DNA of 64,000 nucleotides from positions 1-64,000 of the forward strand of contig NZ_JABFHF010000025.1 of the NCBI RefSeq assembly GCF_015476655.1, in the 5' to 3' direction. A program made the translations under genes and the position numbers. The notes beneath the pieces were generated by a model. It was not told where the DNA came from. It did no database searches and saw only the letters and a program-made list of their open reading frames with translations. This document shows positions 28,209 to 38,142 of the stretch, in pieces. The DNA comes from Aquiflexum lacus (lineage in GTDB: Bacteria > Bacteroidota > Bacteroidia > Cytophagales > Cyclobacteriaceae). The first letter of the stretch is position 1. Each line of letters opens with the position of its first letter.

Positions 28209-30332
28209 ATGAAGTACCTTTTTATTTCGATCTTATTTTTAATCACCTTTTGGGCAAATGCCCAACAAACCTTCACTTTTGACCAATCCACCAAAGTTTC
28301 TCTTCAGGGAAATGACATCGAAATGCCCTTTGCTGTAGGCATCAATGCCGCTCAATTCCAACAAATGGATACCAATGGAGATGGAAAAGAAGAATTGATT
28401 GTATGGGACATCAATTCCCGTAGGATTTTGGTGTTTCAAACAGATGGAAATGATTTTGTATATCTTCCCGAGATGTCATATTATTTTCCAAATGATGTTT
28501 CAGGATTTTTGGTACTTGCTGATTTCAATGGAAACGGTAAAAAAGATCTGTTCACCAGCAGCCCTTTTGGAATCAGGGCTTATCGAAATATCACTCAGCA
28601 AGGTGCCAAATATCCAAGTTGGGAACTGGCACAGAATTTTTTAAGACTGGACAACAATTCTAATCTTCAGGCCAATAACTTGGACATACCTTTGATCATG
28701 GACATTGATGGTGATGGAGATTTGGATATTGCAACTTTCAATTTTGCTTCGGGTGATTACCTTGAATTCTACCTCAATACCAGTGTCGAACGAAAAGGCT
28801 TTGCAGATATCGATGGTTTTGCATTTCCTGAACGTCGATGGGGAAATTTTGAATTTTGCAATTGTGACGGCTTTAGTTTTGGTATTACCTGTGATGGATT
28901 TCCTATTGGTAGAATTGAACAAATAGAAGATGAAAACAAAAGAATCCAGCATGCAGGAGGTCATTCTGTACTTTATACTGACTTCGATGATGATGGTATC
29001 TTTGACTTACTTTTGGGACAGGATGAATGCAACACCTTATATTTCCTTCCGAATAAAGGGACAAATGCTCAGCCTCTTTTTGATGAATATTCCACCGAAA
29101 TTCCAAATATTGGGCCACTTCCTGAATTCCCTGTCTTTCATGCCTCCTATCTTTGGGAAATAGGTTTGCTGATCAGCAGCAATTCTTCTGCGGTGGCCGG
29201 AGTCTTCAATTCAGATTACAGGGAAAATGTATTCCAACTTTCATTTGATGAACAAGCTCCTATAGAGGCTAAACCTTTTCTTCAGTCCCATATATTTGAT
29301 TTGGGAGAAAACAGCAGACCTTTTTTCAAAGGTTTTAAAGAATCAGGGGAGTTGATTCTTACTGCCAACCGCCTAAAAGATGGCAGAATAATAGGAACCG
29401 CACATCGGATTGAGGTAACCCAAGCTGGATGGGACTTGGTGGATGAAGATTATCTTGGACTATCCGACCTTGGACTTTTGAATCTCCAGTATTTTGAATT
29501 TCTCACCTCCACCGACCAAAATACCTATTGGATTGCTGGTGTGGATACTGCTAACCTGGACTTGAGACATCGGGCTTTTTTTGATACAGACCCACTTTTC
29601 TCCAATCCCAAGCAGGTAACTATTCCTGTTACAGGAAGCAGGCCTTTAGATCATTTGGAATTGTTCTCGTATGGAAACAAAGATTATTTATTTCTCGCTC
29701 GACAAACAGGTGAGTTGGTGCTTTTTGAATTTGATATCAATGCAGCGGAACATCTTTCTCTTGTTACTAGGGGTTTTCTGGATTTTTCAGACAATCCTGC
29801 AAGCCGCAATCTCAACATTCACGTGATTCCCGGCCCAAACCCTTCTTTATATGCCATCGATCAGCGGGGAATATTGGTTTATATTCCTGACTTTATGAAT
29901 CAAGTTGAAAGGCAACAAATACAAATCGAACTGATTGAAGGAGAAACCCATAACAGCAAAATGGGCAGGAATACTTGGATAACCTCAATTCCAAAACCTT
30001 TTTCAGAAAATCCTGATTTACTTCTGGGTAATACTGCAGGGGGATTGGAATATTTGAAATTTAAGGGTGAAAGTGAAAATCCCATCGAGAATGAATTATT
30101 GGTGAAAATCTACCCTAACCCAAGTCAGGGACAATTCAAAATTATCGCTTCACAAACTTCAGACTTTAGACTTATCAACAGCTTGGGTCAAGTCATGATT
30201 GACCAAATCAGATTAACTGCTAACCGGGAGTTTGAGATCCAAGCTCAATTTTTATCATCCGGATTATATATCATACAATTGACCACCACAGATGGCAGAA
30301 GGGTTAGCCGCAAAATAATAGTGCAGCCCTGA
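28209..30332 (+). CDS. Secreted FG-GAP/VCBS repeat protein with type A T9SS sorting domain
   Basis: The 707-residue product starts with a signal peptide (about 1-19, ending ANAQ); I use the ATG at 28209 rather than the TTG before it. The N-terminal half holds at least four calcium-binding loops of the FG-GAP/VCBS kind (DTNGDGKEEL, DFNGNGKKDL, DIDGDGDLDI, DFDDDGIFDL), which suggests a seven-blade propeller. The last 75 residues are a type A sorting domain (VKIYPNPSQGQF, LSSGLYIIQL, RKIIVQP), which sends the protein out by the type IX system. Its ligand is unknown. Confidence 0.9.
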   Translation: MKYLFISILFLITFWANAQQTFTFDQSTKVSLQGNDIEMPFAVGINAAQFQQMDTNGDGKEELIVWDINSRRILVFQTDGNDFVYLPEMSYYFPNDVSGFLVLADFNGNGKKDLFTSSPFGIRAYRNITQQGAKYPSWELAQNFLRLDNNSNLQANNLDIPLIMDIDGDGDLDIATFNFASGDYLEFYLNTSVERKGFADIDGFAFPERRWGNFEFCNCDGFSFGITCDGFPIGRIEQIEDENKRIQHAGGHSVLYTDFDDDGIFDLLLGQDECNTLYFLPNKGTNAQPLFDEYSTEIPNIGPLPEFPVFHASYLWEIGLLISSNSSAVAGVFNSDYRENVFQLSFDEQAPIEAKPFLQSHIFDLGENSRPFFKGFKESGELILTANRLKDGRIIGTAHRIEVTQAGWDLVDEDYLGLSDLGLLNLQYFEFLTSTDQNTYWIAGVDTANLDLRHRAFFDTDPLFSNPKQVTIPVTGSRPLDHLELFSYGNKDYLFLARQTGELVLFEFDINAAEHLSLVTRGFLDFSDNPASRNLNIHVIPGPNPSLYAIDQRGILVYIPDFMNQVERQQIQIELIEGETHNSKMGRNTWITSIPKPFSENPDLLLGNTAGGLEYLKFKGESENPIENELLVKIYPNPSQGQFKIIASQTSDFRLINSLGQVMIDQIRLTANREFEIQAQFLSSGLYIIQLTTTDGRRVSRKIIVQP

Positions 30333-30451
30333 CCAAATTCTTATCCGTGCCAGTGGGTATATAGAAATACAAAAAACATGGTATTTTTTCGGACACCTGA
30401 TTTTGGGAGTTTTACCCCATAAATATTTTAATCCCCACAAAATCAACAATC

Positions 30452-31537
30452 ATGAAAAAAACAGCTATATCATTGATGGTGTACTGCCTAATCAGTACAT
30501 CAAGTATTTTTGCCCAAGATCTTTTTGATGGCATCGGAACCAAAGGTTTTCAAAACAAAAACATTAAAGGGGCCGAAGGTTTTATTGTTCCTCAATTGAA
30601 TATTGGGTTTGAAACTTTTACAGAGACTGTTAAAATACAGCAGGAGAGCAAAGTGAGTAATATCAGAAACAATTTGGCCACAGTAGGAACAAACAAAAAT
30701 TATGTAAGACAATCCGGAGCAGCCAAGGTTACCACAATTTTGAGTGTGGATATGCTACCGGAAGATTTTCAATCATTGTCCAATGATTTTCAGAAAATAT
30801 TAGAAGAAGAAATCAGTAAAGCGGGATTTACGGTCACCCCTTTAGAAGAGCTTGACCAATTCAGCGCCTACGCACCCATCAAAGAAAGATTTGGCAACAA
30901 AACCGAAAAAACCAAAGGGAAAACGGCAGATGTGGAAATTGGGGACGGAAAGGTGATGTTTTTGCCTGAAAATGGGATAATGATGTACAATGGGGATTTG
31001 AAATCTGTTTCAATGGGAATAGGACTGATCAAAAATCTGAAAGACCTGATGAAAGAATCCAGTTCCATCGTATTGATGCAAAACCTTGATATTGACTTCT
31101 CGAATGTAGAGTTGGATGTTGATTTTAAGAGTAGAATGCGGGTCTCAACTTCAACCGTAGGCTATTATGAAATCACATCAACTGACAAAAGTAAATCCAC
31201 TGATGCCACCTACAATGTGTATCCGGTCATGAAAATCAAGAACAACAATATTGGTATAGTTGATAAAACAGGTTCCATGCCTGCAGCACCGGTGTCTCTT
31301 AAAAAGGACTTTATTTCTGACATCCCATATGAAGCCAAGTTGTATACTGATAAAAAGAAAAGCGAATCCTTATTCAATCAATTATTCTCTTTAAAAAGAA
31401 AAATGGATGTCGATTTTGACCCTATCATCGTCGAAATGAGCAAGGAAACCTATATGGATGCCAGCAGACATTTATTCAGAATGTACAGTCAGGAATTTGC
31501 AAAAACTTTGGCTGTCGGAGCCAATGGGGGTAAGTAA
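30452..31537 (+). CDS. Secreted protein of unknown function
   Basis: The 361-residue product has a signal peptide (1-21, ending IFAQ). The mature part is mixed alpha/beta: residues 85-130 look helical with acidic residues (LSNDFQKILEEEISKAGF), and the middle is beta-rich. The pattern of a bacterial lipocalin or sorting domain is absent, and no catalytic motif stands out. It has its own terminator and lies between a type IX cargo gene and a two-component system transcribed toward it. I do not recognise the family. Confidence 0.7.
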   Translation: MKKTAISLMVYCLISTSSIFAQDLFDGIGTKGFQNKNIKGAEGFIVPQLNIGFETFTETVKIQQESKVSNIRNNLATVGTNKNYVRQSGAAKVTTILSVDMLPEDFQSLSNDFQKILEEEISKAGFTVTPLEELDQFSAYAPIKERFGNKTEKTKGKTADVEIGDGKVMFLPENGIMMYNGDLKSVSMGIGLIKNLKDLMKESSSIVLMQNLDIDFSNVELDVDFKSRMRVSTSTVGYYEITSTDKSKSTDATYNVYPVMKIKNNNIGIVDKTGSMPAAPVSLKKDFISDIPYEAKLYTDKKKSESLFNQLFSLKRKMDVDFDPIIVEMSKETYMDASRHLFRMYSQEFAKTLAVGANGGK

Positions 31538-31552
31538 TCCGATAACTTTTGG

Positions 31553-31580
31553 GCCGGGACATTGTTCCCGGCATTTTTTT
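31553..31580 (+). terminator. Terminator after the 361-residue secreted protein
   Basis: GCCGGGA and TCCCGGC form a perfect seven-pair stem around CATTGT, followed by seven T residues. It ends at the last base of the convergent response-regulator gene. Confidence 0.92.
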
Positions 31581-32197
31581 CAAATCAGGTTATTGGCGTA
31601 AGCAAACTTGATCAGTCCCACCAAAGAGTTGGTTTTGGTCTTTCTGAATATATTTTTCCGATGTGTTTCCACTGTCCTTTCCGAAATAAATAATTGCTCA
31701 GCAATCTCCCTGTTTGCGAATTCCTTCGCAATGAGTTTAAGTATTTCCCGCTCTCGATCTGTCAGTAGCCTATCCTCTTCTGGGAAATTAAGGCTGTTAA
31801 TGATTATCCTATTGATGTTGTTACTGAGGTAAATTCTTCCTTCTTGGACATATTGGATAGCCATCTTCAATTCTTTATGAGAGTCATTTTTGAGCACATA
31901 TCCTTCCACTCCTTCCTTTAAAATTTCCTTGACCAAATGGGTCTCATCGTGCATGCTCAGCACGATGATTTTGGTCTTGGGGCTTATTTTCTTTACTAAC
32001 CTGACCAAACTCAAACCATCCATTCCAGGGAGATTGAAATCGGTTATGAGCAGGTCTACCTCATTGGCTTTTAAAAATTCTAAAGCCTTTTCTGCTGAAT
32101 TAGCTTCACCAATGACATCCACAGATGCATCATGTGAGAGTAAACTTTTTACCCCATCCAAAAGAATTGCATGATCATCTACCAACAATACTTTCAT
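31580..32197 (-). CDS. NarL/LuxR-type response regulator
   Basis: The 205-residue protein has a receiver domain (MKVLLVDDHAILLDGVKS; phospho-acceptor Asp in LLITDFNLPGMDG near 54; VLSMHDE and YVLKND with the conserved Lys) and a C-terminal LuxR HTH (LTDREREILKLIAKEFANREIA, quoted in part, followed by ERTVETHRKNIF). Its ATG overlaps the stop of the histidine kinase gene upstream by four bases, so they form a two-component pair. The target genes are not visible. Confidence 0.95.
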   Translation of the reverse strand: MKVLLVDDHAILLDGVKSLLSHDASVDVIGEANSAEKALEFLKANEVDLLITDFNLPGMDGLSLVRLVKKISPKTKIIVLSMHDETHLVKEILKEGVEGYVLKNDSHKELKMAIQYVQEGRIYLSNNINRIIINSLNFPEEDRLLTDREREILKLIAKEFANREIAEQLFISERTVETHRKNIFRKTKTNSLVGLIKFAYANNLI

Positions 32198-34098
32198 TTT
32201 TTCAAAACTTTTTGTTCAATGGATTTATGCTGTGGTTTAAATGCGAGAATCAAAGTAGTCCCATTGGAAGAAGGGGTAGAGTCAATCTCTAAATCTCCTT
32301 TGATCAACTTTACCCTTGAATTGATATTTTTCCAACCATGCCCTTTGCTTTTATCCAAAAGGTCCACATCAAATCCCCTTCCATTGTCTTCAATAGTCAA
32401 TCGCAGTTCTTCTTCGTCATTGACCAATTGGACGTCAATGTTCGTTGCCCCACTATATTTGAGGATGTTATTGCACCATTCCTGAATGATTCTGTAAATA
32501 GATATTTCTTGGATTTCAATCAGTCGATCCTCAAAATCATAGGCTTGAACATTTACGATAACCTTACCACTGGTACTCAAACGATGCGCAAACTCCTTAA
32601 GGGCCGGCAGGAGTCCATGCTGGACCAAGGTCTCAGGCATCATGTCAAAGGCTATCTGCCTGATTTCTTTGTGCATCTCCCCAAGGATATTTTCGGAATG
32701 CTCAAAAAGCGCCATTTTTTTCTCAATGTTCTTTTGGTCACCCAATCCTGAAATATTCAATCTTAGTGCCGTAATCAATTGCCCAAATCCATCATGAAGG
32801 TCTTTGGCAAAGCGTTTTTTCTCTTCTTCCTGAGAGTAAAGAGCTGCTTTAATAGCCGCTTCCCTGATTTGGATTTCCTTTTCTTTTTCAAGCAATTCCT
32901 GTTTCCTCTGAAACCTATTCTGATTCAAAAAATGGATAACAATTAAAAGCCCGATAATCACAACAAGAAGCAGCACAAAAAACATAATCCAATTAAATCG
33001 GGCCTGATTGGCTTTTAATTCCGCTTCTTTCTCAATTATTTCACGATCTTTAATTGCGGTTTGATATTTGGTTTCCAAGTCTTTGGCTACCTGGACCCGG
33101 TCTGCTTCAAACAGGGAATCTTTTATGGCAATCAATTTGACCAGACTGTTTATCGCCTCTGGATAATTTCCGACGGCATGGTAGATTTTAAATTGTTCAT
33201 CATAAATCCATTTATACATCTCAGCATATTGGGATTTTTGTGAATAATATAACCCTGAATCCAAGAGCGACAAAGCTTCTGTGTAATTTTGTGCCTTATT
33301 TTCAGTCATGCCTGAATTGATATAAACCACACTTTTGGCATAATCATTATTTATTTTTTTATAAAAATTCAGCCCCAATCTATTGAACATTCTTGACTGC
33401 TCAATATCTCCTTTTAATAAATATGCATATCCAATATTGACTATAGTTGGGGCGATGGCAAGTGTATCCAATAATGGAGTCAGTTCAAGTATTTTGTGGT
33501 AGTAATGGATTGCGCTATCGGGAAGATTCATTTCACTGAATGCTGCACCTATGATATTCAGGGCATTTACTTGAGATTTAAGATATTGATTGTCGCTTCC
33601 TTGGGACACTTCGTAAGCACTTTTCCCAAATTCCACCGCTTTGTCATAATCATGGAAGAGACGGTGGATCTGGGATAAAGATTTATGGACTTCACTCAAA
33701 ATCTCTGGATTATCTTGGTCCTCAGCATAATTAAGCGCATCGAGATAAAATTTGATACCTTGATCATATAATCCTGCAACCTCATAATAATACCCTATGC
33801 GCTTATAAACCGTAATTAATTTCTCTTTATCATCCTTAGTTTTTAGCAAAGGGATCAGATCCCTTTCTGAGGCCATCATGGAATCTCTGTCATTCAACTT
33901 ACTATGATATCCATGATTTGCCATCAAATATTGAATCTGATCTTCCTCTGATTTGATCAGATTTTTGGCTTGAGAAAAATACATTTCATTACCTCCCTGA
34001 CTATTGAGGGCACTATCAAGCAATGCGGTCAAATCCTGACCAAAGCCAATTGAAAAAACAAAAAGGAAAAGAATGGGTGATAATAGTAATTTCCTCAT
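32194..34098 (-). CDS. TPR sensor histidine kinase (HisKA_3 type)
   Basis: The 634-residue kinase has a signal peptide (ending GFGQ), a periplasmic sensor region of TPR repeats (about 40-330), a coiled-coil, one transmembrane helix (WIMFFVLLLVVIIGLLIVIH, about 375-394), a HisKA_3 dimerisation domain with the phospho-His in AKDLHDGFGQLI, and a HATPase domain (N box region, EDNGRGFD, KGHGWKNINSRV). This is the NarX/DesK-type partner of the response regulator. Such TPR kinases are abundant in Bacteroidota. Signal unknown. Confidence 0.94.
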   Translation of the reverse strand: MRKLLLSPILFLFVFSIGFGQDLTALLDSALNSQGGNEMYFSQAKNLIKSEEDQIQYLMANHGYHSKLNDRDSMMASERDLIPLLKTKDDKEKLITVYKRIGYYYEVAGLYDQGIKFYLDALNYAEDQDNPEILSEVHKSLSQIHRLFHDYDKAVEFGKSAYEVSQGSDNQYLKSQVNALNIIGAAFSEMNLPDSAIHYYHKILELTPLLDTLAIAPTIVNIGYAYLLKGDIEQSRMFNRLGLNFYKKINNDYAKSVVYINSGMTENKAQNYTEALSLLDSGLYYSQKSQYAEMYKWIYDEQFKIYHAVGNYPEAINSLVKLIAIKDSLFEADRVQVAKDLETKYQTAIKDREIIEKEAELKANQARFNWIMFFVLLLVVIIGLLIVIHFLNQNRFQRKQELLEKEKEIQIREAAIKAALYSQEEEKKRFAKDLHDGFGQLITALRLNISGLGDQKNIEKKMALFEHSENILGEMHKEIRQIAFDMMPETLVQHGLLPALKEFAHRLSTSGKVIVNVQAYDFEDRLIEIQEISIYRIIQEWCNNILKYSGATNIDVQLVNDEEELRLTIEDNGRGFDVDLLDKSKGHGWKNINSRVKLIKGDLEIDSTPSSNGTTLILAFKPQHKSIEQKVLKK

Positions 34099-34195
34099 TT
34101 ATTGGGATTTGGTGCCAAAATAACCATTTAGTAATAAAAATTATCCATCAATCACAAAAAGATAACTATTGTATGAAAAATTTGAAGAAAAAGAG

Positions 34196-35017
34196 TTAAT
34201 AACTCTCACTATCATTGGGGAATTCCAAAGATTTCACATCCCTTATATAATCCTGAACAGCCTTTGTCATTACAGACTGAAGATTTGCATATTGCCTCAA
34301 AAACCTGGGTTTGAATTCCTGATTGATGCCCAACATATCATGTACGACCAAAACCTGTCCATCCACGTCCGGCCCTGCACCGATTCCAATGACTGGTATG
34401 GATACAGATTCAGCTACAATCTTTGCAAAGCTCGCAGGAATCTTTTCCAGAACGATTGCAAAACAGCCGCAGTCCTCCAATAATTTGGCGTCTTCCAATA
34501 ATTTATTGGCCTCGGTCTCCTCTTTAGCCCTAACTGTATAAGTTCCAAACTTATAAATTGACTGAGGGGTCAGACCCAAATGGCCCATCACAGGAACACC
34601 TGCACTAAGTATCCGCACCACAGATTCCCGGATTTCCGAACCTCCCTCCACTTTGACAGCGTGCGCACCCGACTCCTTCATGATTCTGATAGCAGACCTA
34701 AGCGCCTCTGAACTGTTGCCTTGATAAGATCCAAAAGGAATATCTACTACAACAAAGGCTCTTTTCACTGCCCTCACCACCGAAGTGGCATGATAAATCA
34801 TTTGATCCAAAGTGATTGGAAGGGTGGTCTCATGCCCTGCCATCACGTTGGAAGCCGAATCACCCACCAAGATGATATCTATCCCTGCTGCATCCACAAT
34901 TCCTGCCATGGAAAAGTCATAAGCAGTCAGCATGGAGATTTTTTCTCCACGGGTTTTCATTTCCTGAAGGATATGGGTGGTGATTCTTTTGATATTCGAG
35001 GATTGGTGGACAGACAT
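34196..35017 (-). CDS. panB: 3-methyl-2-oxobutanoate hydroxymethyltransferase
   Basis: PanB makes ketopantoate from alpha-ketoisovalerate in pantothenate and CoA synthesis. The 273 residues match the family length, with [20 protein letters not shown] near 26, [19 protein letters not shown], the metal and substrate region [19 protein letters not shown] near 120 and [17 protein letters not shown]. panC and panD are not nearby. It starts seven bases after the PyrR-like stop codon, so both probably share a transcript. Confidence 0.96.
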   Translation of the reverse strand: MSVHQSSNIKRITTHILQEMKTRGEKISMLTAYDFSMAGIVDAAGIDIILVGDSASNVMAGHETTLPITLDQMIYHATSVVRAVKRAFVVVDIPFGSYQGNSSEALRSAIRIMKESGAHAVKVEGGSEIRESVVRILSAGVPVMGHLGLTPQSIYKFGTYTVRAKEETEANKLLEDAKLLEDCGCFAIVLEKIPASFAKIVAESVSIPVIGIGAGPDVDGQVLVVHDMLGINQEFKPRFLRQYANLQSVMTKAVQDYIRDVKSLEFPNDSESY

Positions 35018-35024
35018 GGGTTTA

Positions 35025-35528
35025 TCAGTGAAGGTGTACGGAGTGATTGTCTGAAGATAAATCTACAGTAATGTGTTCATTCAAGGTGGTAGCCAATTCC
35101 AAACCCGTGTAATCAGGAGTGACAGGGAATAATTTGTGGCTTCTATTGACCAATACAGCTACTTCCATTTTTTTGATGGGAATATCCAAAAATGGTTTGA
35201 GCGCATACACTAAAGTCTTTCCGGTATTCAATACGTCATCGACTACCATGACACATTTATTATTGAGGTCTGTATTTTCCGAAAGTGCGACTTCTCCTCT
35301 ATTTACATCAGATTTATCCAAATGGATTTCAATTACTTTGACATCCAAGGGGGAAATGTCTTTAAGGCATTTGGCAAGATATCCCGCCAGAATAAAACCC
35401 ATACCGGTAATTCCCGCAAAAATAATTTCATTTTCAAATGCATTCCTTTCATAAACTTCGTAAGCCATGCGGGTGATCTTTTGCTTGATCTGCTTATGAT
35501 TTAGCACCAAAGTCTTGGTTTCTGTCAT
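35025..35528 (-). CDS. PyrR-like phosphoribosyltransferase
   Basis: The 167-residue protein has the PRPP-binding motif [14 protein letters not shown] near 95 and the PyrR-like tail [21 protein letters not shown]. PyrR proteins regulate pyrimidine genes and have weak uracil phosphoribosyltransferase activity. The sequence does not show which of these it does. No pyrimidine gene is beside it and I see no attenuator. Confidence 0.82.
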   Translation of the reverse strand: MTETKTLVLNHKQIKQKITRMAYEVYERNAFENEIIFAGITGMGFILAGYLAKCLKDISPLDVKVIEIHLDKSDVNRGEVALSENTDLNNKCVMVVDDVLNTGKTLVYALKPFLDIPIKKMEVAVLVNRSHKLFPVTPDYTGLELATTLNEHITVDLSSDNHSVHLH

Positions 35529-35670
35529 ATTAATACGCGGGATTTTAATGGAAATTGAAAATTAAAGCAATTGAGGTAGTATTCAAAGGTTTTTTAAAAA
35601 TGGACGGTTTATTTCAGAACGGTTAAGTATATCCCATAAGCTGCCTGCTACTTTAATCCCCAGGCTTTCT

Positions 35671-35704
35671 CCCCAATACTCAGGGCAGGCTTTGCTTGTC
35701 TCTT
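35671..35704 (+). repeat. Copy A of a dispersed intergenic repeat (CCCCGATACTCGGGGCAGGCTTTG type)
   Basis: CCCCAATACTCAGGGCAGGC followed by TTTGCTTGTCTCTT is a slightly degenerate copy of the element seen at 48246-48293 and, inverted, at 59714-59752. It fills the space between the PyrR-like gene and rsgA. Confidence 0.6.
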
Positions 35705-35711
35705 CATAGCA

Positions 35712-36635
35712 TCATCTTCTATCATCCTCTTCATATAGGATATTCAAATAACTTTCATACCTGTTGGGATGAATATAGCCTTCTTCCAATTTCTGAAGGA
35801 CGATGCAGCCTGGTTCGTTGATATGTTGACAATTATTATATCGGCATTGCCCTAGGTACTGGCGTATTTCTACAAAATAATGAGACAATTCAAAATCATC
35901 GATATCCAAAATCCCGAATTCCTTGATACCCGGTGTATCAATCAGGTATCCACCACCTTCCAATTCAAACATCTCTGCAAAAGTGGTGGTATGGACTCCC
36001 TTGGCACTGAACTTGGAAATTTCTTTGGTGGACTGAGTGGCGTGTGGCACCAATTTGTTCAGCAAAGTCGATTTTCCAACTCCTGAATGGCCGGAAATGA
36101 GGGTCGTTTTTCCTCTCAAACTTTCATTAAAAAGCAAATCCAGGTCTTTGTCGTTTAGTGCTGATATTTCCAAAACAGGATATCCTATGGGGTCATATAT
36201 TTCATGTAACAATTCCAAAAAATCCAGCTCTTTTTCTTTTTTGACCAGATCAGTTTTATTGACCACAATGGTTGCAGGAATTCTAAAACTCTCGGTACTG
36301 ACCAAAAATCTATCTATAAATCCCAAGGAAGTCCTGGGTTGGGAAATGGTGACCATCAAAAATGCCTGGTCAATATTGGAGGCGATAATATGTGAGAAGT
36401 GTGTTTTTCTCGTGGATTTTCTAATAATGTAATTCTCCCTTGGAAGAATCTCATTGATCACAGAGGAAGCTTGTCCTGCTTCCATTTCAAGTTCAACATA
36501 ATCGCCAACTGCTATTGGATTGGTGAGTTTTAGGTCATCCTGTTTGAATTTACCTCTCAGCCTTGAATTGATCAAACCTTGATCCGTTTTGACGGTATAC
36601 CAACTTCCAGTGGATTTGACTACCCTTCCTTTCAT
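35712..36635 (-). CDS. rsgA: Ribosome small subunit-dependent GTPase A
   Basis: RsgA helps 30S subunits mature. The 307-residue protein shows the circular permutation typical of the family: an OB-like N-terminus, then G4 VVNKTDLVKK near 122, G1 GHSGVGKSTLLNKL near 183, G3 DTPGIKEFG near 230 and a C-terminal zinc finger (CRYNNCQHINEPGC). It overlaps waaA upstream by four bases (ATGA). Confidence 0.96.
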   Translation of the reverse strand: MKGRVVKSTGSWYTVKTDQGLINSRLRGKFKQDDLKLTNPIAVGDYVELEMEAGQASSVINEILPRENYIIRKSTRKTHFSHIIASNIDQAFLMVTISQPRTSLGFIDRFLVSTESFRIPATIVVNKTDLVKKEKELDFLELLHEIYDPIGYPVLEISALNDKDLDLLFNESLRGKTTLISGHSGVGKSTLLNKLVPHATQSTKEISKFSAKGVHTTTFAEMFELEGGGYLIDTPGIKEFGILDIDDFELSHYFVEIRQYLGQCRYNNCQHINEPGCIVLQKLEEGYIHPNRYESYLNILYEEDDRR

Positions 36636-37891
36636 TTGTTATCCAAGATTGACATTACCCTATCTAATATTTTTTTTGAACTTCCTAGATTTTCGTTCAT
36701 CAATTTTTGAGCCCCATTTTGAGCTATATGATATACGGTCTCATCTGATAGTGATTGAACAATCTTTTGAAATTCCTGAAAATCATTTACCTGAAAAGAA
36801 CAGCCAAAGGACTCACTGATTGCTGCTTCAGGAAATTTACCTGGCTTTTGAAGTTTGCCATAGATTACTGGAATTCCATAAGCCAAAGGCTCAAGGATAT
36901 TGTGCAGACCTTTACCGAATGCACCGCCGACATAGGCTATTTTAGCAAATTGGTAAAGCGCTGATAACATGCCAATATTATCTATTATGATCACCTCCAC
37001 ATTACTATTAGTAGGCAATTCAGAGTATTTGAGAGAAGTTCTCTGGATTCGTTGCTGCCAACTTGAAATCTGACCCGGATCAATATCATGCGGGGCAATG
37101 ATCCATCGGCAATGCTTACTTTCATTGATCAGTGGAACAATCAACTTCATATCCTCTTCCCATACAGACCCTGCTACTATGGTTGGATTATTCCCAAAAT
37201 AGGGCTCTAACTCTGGGAAAGATTTTGGGTGTCCGGCTACTTCATGAACCCTGTCATATCGCGTATCTCCTGTAATTGAAGTCTCTTGATAACCCGCACT
37301 TTCCAATAACTTCTGAGTTCTCTCATTTTGACAAAAAATATGGTCAAAAGAAAAAAGAATTTTCCTGAAAAACCCGCCATACGATTTGAAATAAATCTGT
37401 TCATCTCTCATAGAAGCAGAGAAAAGAAAGAGCGGAATATTTCTGTTCCTTGCCTCTAGGATATGATTGGCCCATAGATCGTATTTTACAAAAAAAGCCA
37501 GTTGGGGATTTAGTATTTCCAGAAATCTTTTTGCATTCCCGGGTGTATCAAAAGGCAGGTAAGTAATAAAGTCGATATCTTCTTGAGGTTTTCTATTCAC
37601 ATGGTCAAAGCCAGATGGGCTGAAAAAACTTACTACAATTCCGTATTCAGAAAATCTTTTCCTAAACTGCCCAATTACTGGCTTAGCTTGTTCAAACTCA
37701 CCCAAAGAGGCAACATGAAACCAGACCACGGGTTTTTTAAAACCCACTCTGAACTGCTCTAGCTTTTCGAAAAGCTCTTTGCGTCCTTCTACCAGTTTTT
37801 CAAGCTTGAGGTGGGTACCCTTTGAAATATCCGCCAACTTGGAAAAAGTCCGGATGGAAAAATCATACAATGGTTTTTCAAAAGATCTCAT
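36632..37891 (-). CDS. waaA: 3-deoxy-D-manno-octulosonic acid (Kdo) transferase
   Basis: WaaA adds Kdo to lipid A on the inner membrane. The 419-residue GT-B enzyme has the N-terminal FHVASLGEFEQAKPVI, YGIVVSFFSPSGFDHV, PFDTPGN and FVKYDLWANHI regions and the C-terminal donor site AYVGGAFGKGLHNILEPLAYG. It is coupled to rsgA by an ATGA overlap. With lpxB it indicates Kdo-bearing lipopolysaccharide. Confidence 0.95.
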   Translation of the reverse strand: MRSFEKPLYDFSIRTFSKLADISKGTHLKLEKLVEGRKELFEKLEQFRVGFKKPVVWFHVASLGEFEQAKPVIGQFRKRFSEYGIVVSFFSPSGFDHVNRKPQEDIDFITYLPFDTPGNAKRFLEILNPQLAFFVKYDLWANHILEARNRNIPLFLFSASMRDEQIYFKSYGGFFRKILFSFDHIFCQNERTQKLLESAGYQETSITGDTRYDRVHEVAGHPKSFPELEPYFGNNPTIVAGSVWEEDMKLIVPLINESKHCRWIIAPHDIDPGQISSWQQRIQRTSLKYSELPTNSNVEVIIIDNIGMLSALYQFAKIAYVGGAFGKGLHNILEPLAYGIPVIYGKLQKPGKFPEAAISESFGCSFQVNDFQEFQKIVQSLSDETVYHIAQNGAQKLMNENLGSSKKILDRVMSILDNK

Positions 37892-38089
37892 ATTTATTTA
37901 TTTCCTTCCACCTTTTTAACATTATCTAATCGCAGCAGCCGTCACCCTGACAAAGGAAGGGTCTATAAACTTGAAGATAACCATAAATGAATAAATTTAT
38001 CCAAAAGTCAGTTCTTTAAGTAAAGTTATTTCAAACTATCTGTAAAACAAAAAAAGCTTTTCATTCAACTCTTTCTGAAAAATTATAAT

Positions 38090-38122
38090 AAAAAAGCCCC
38101 AACCGTAATGGAAAGGGCTTTA
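38090..38122 (-). terminator. Terminator of the peroxiredoxin gene
   Basis: On the minus strand AAAGCCC pairs with GGGGCTTTTTT over a 15-base loop. It starts about 20 bases after the stop codon. Confidence 0.85.
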
Positions 38123-38142
38123 ATACAATAGAATTTTTATTC

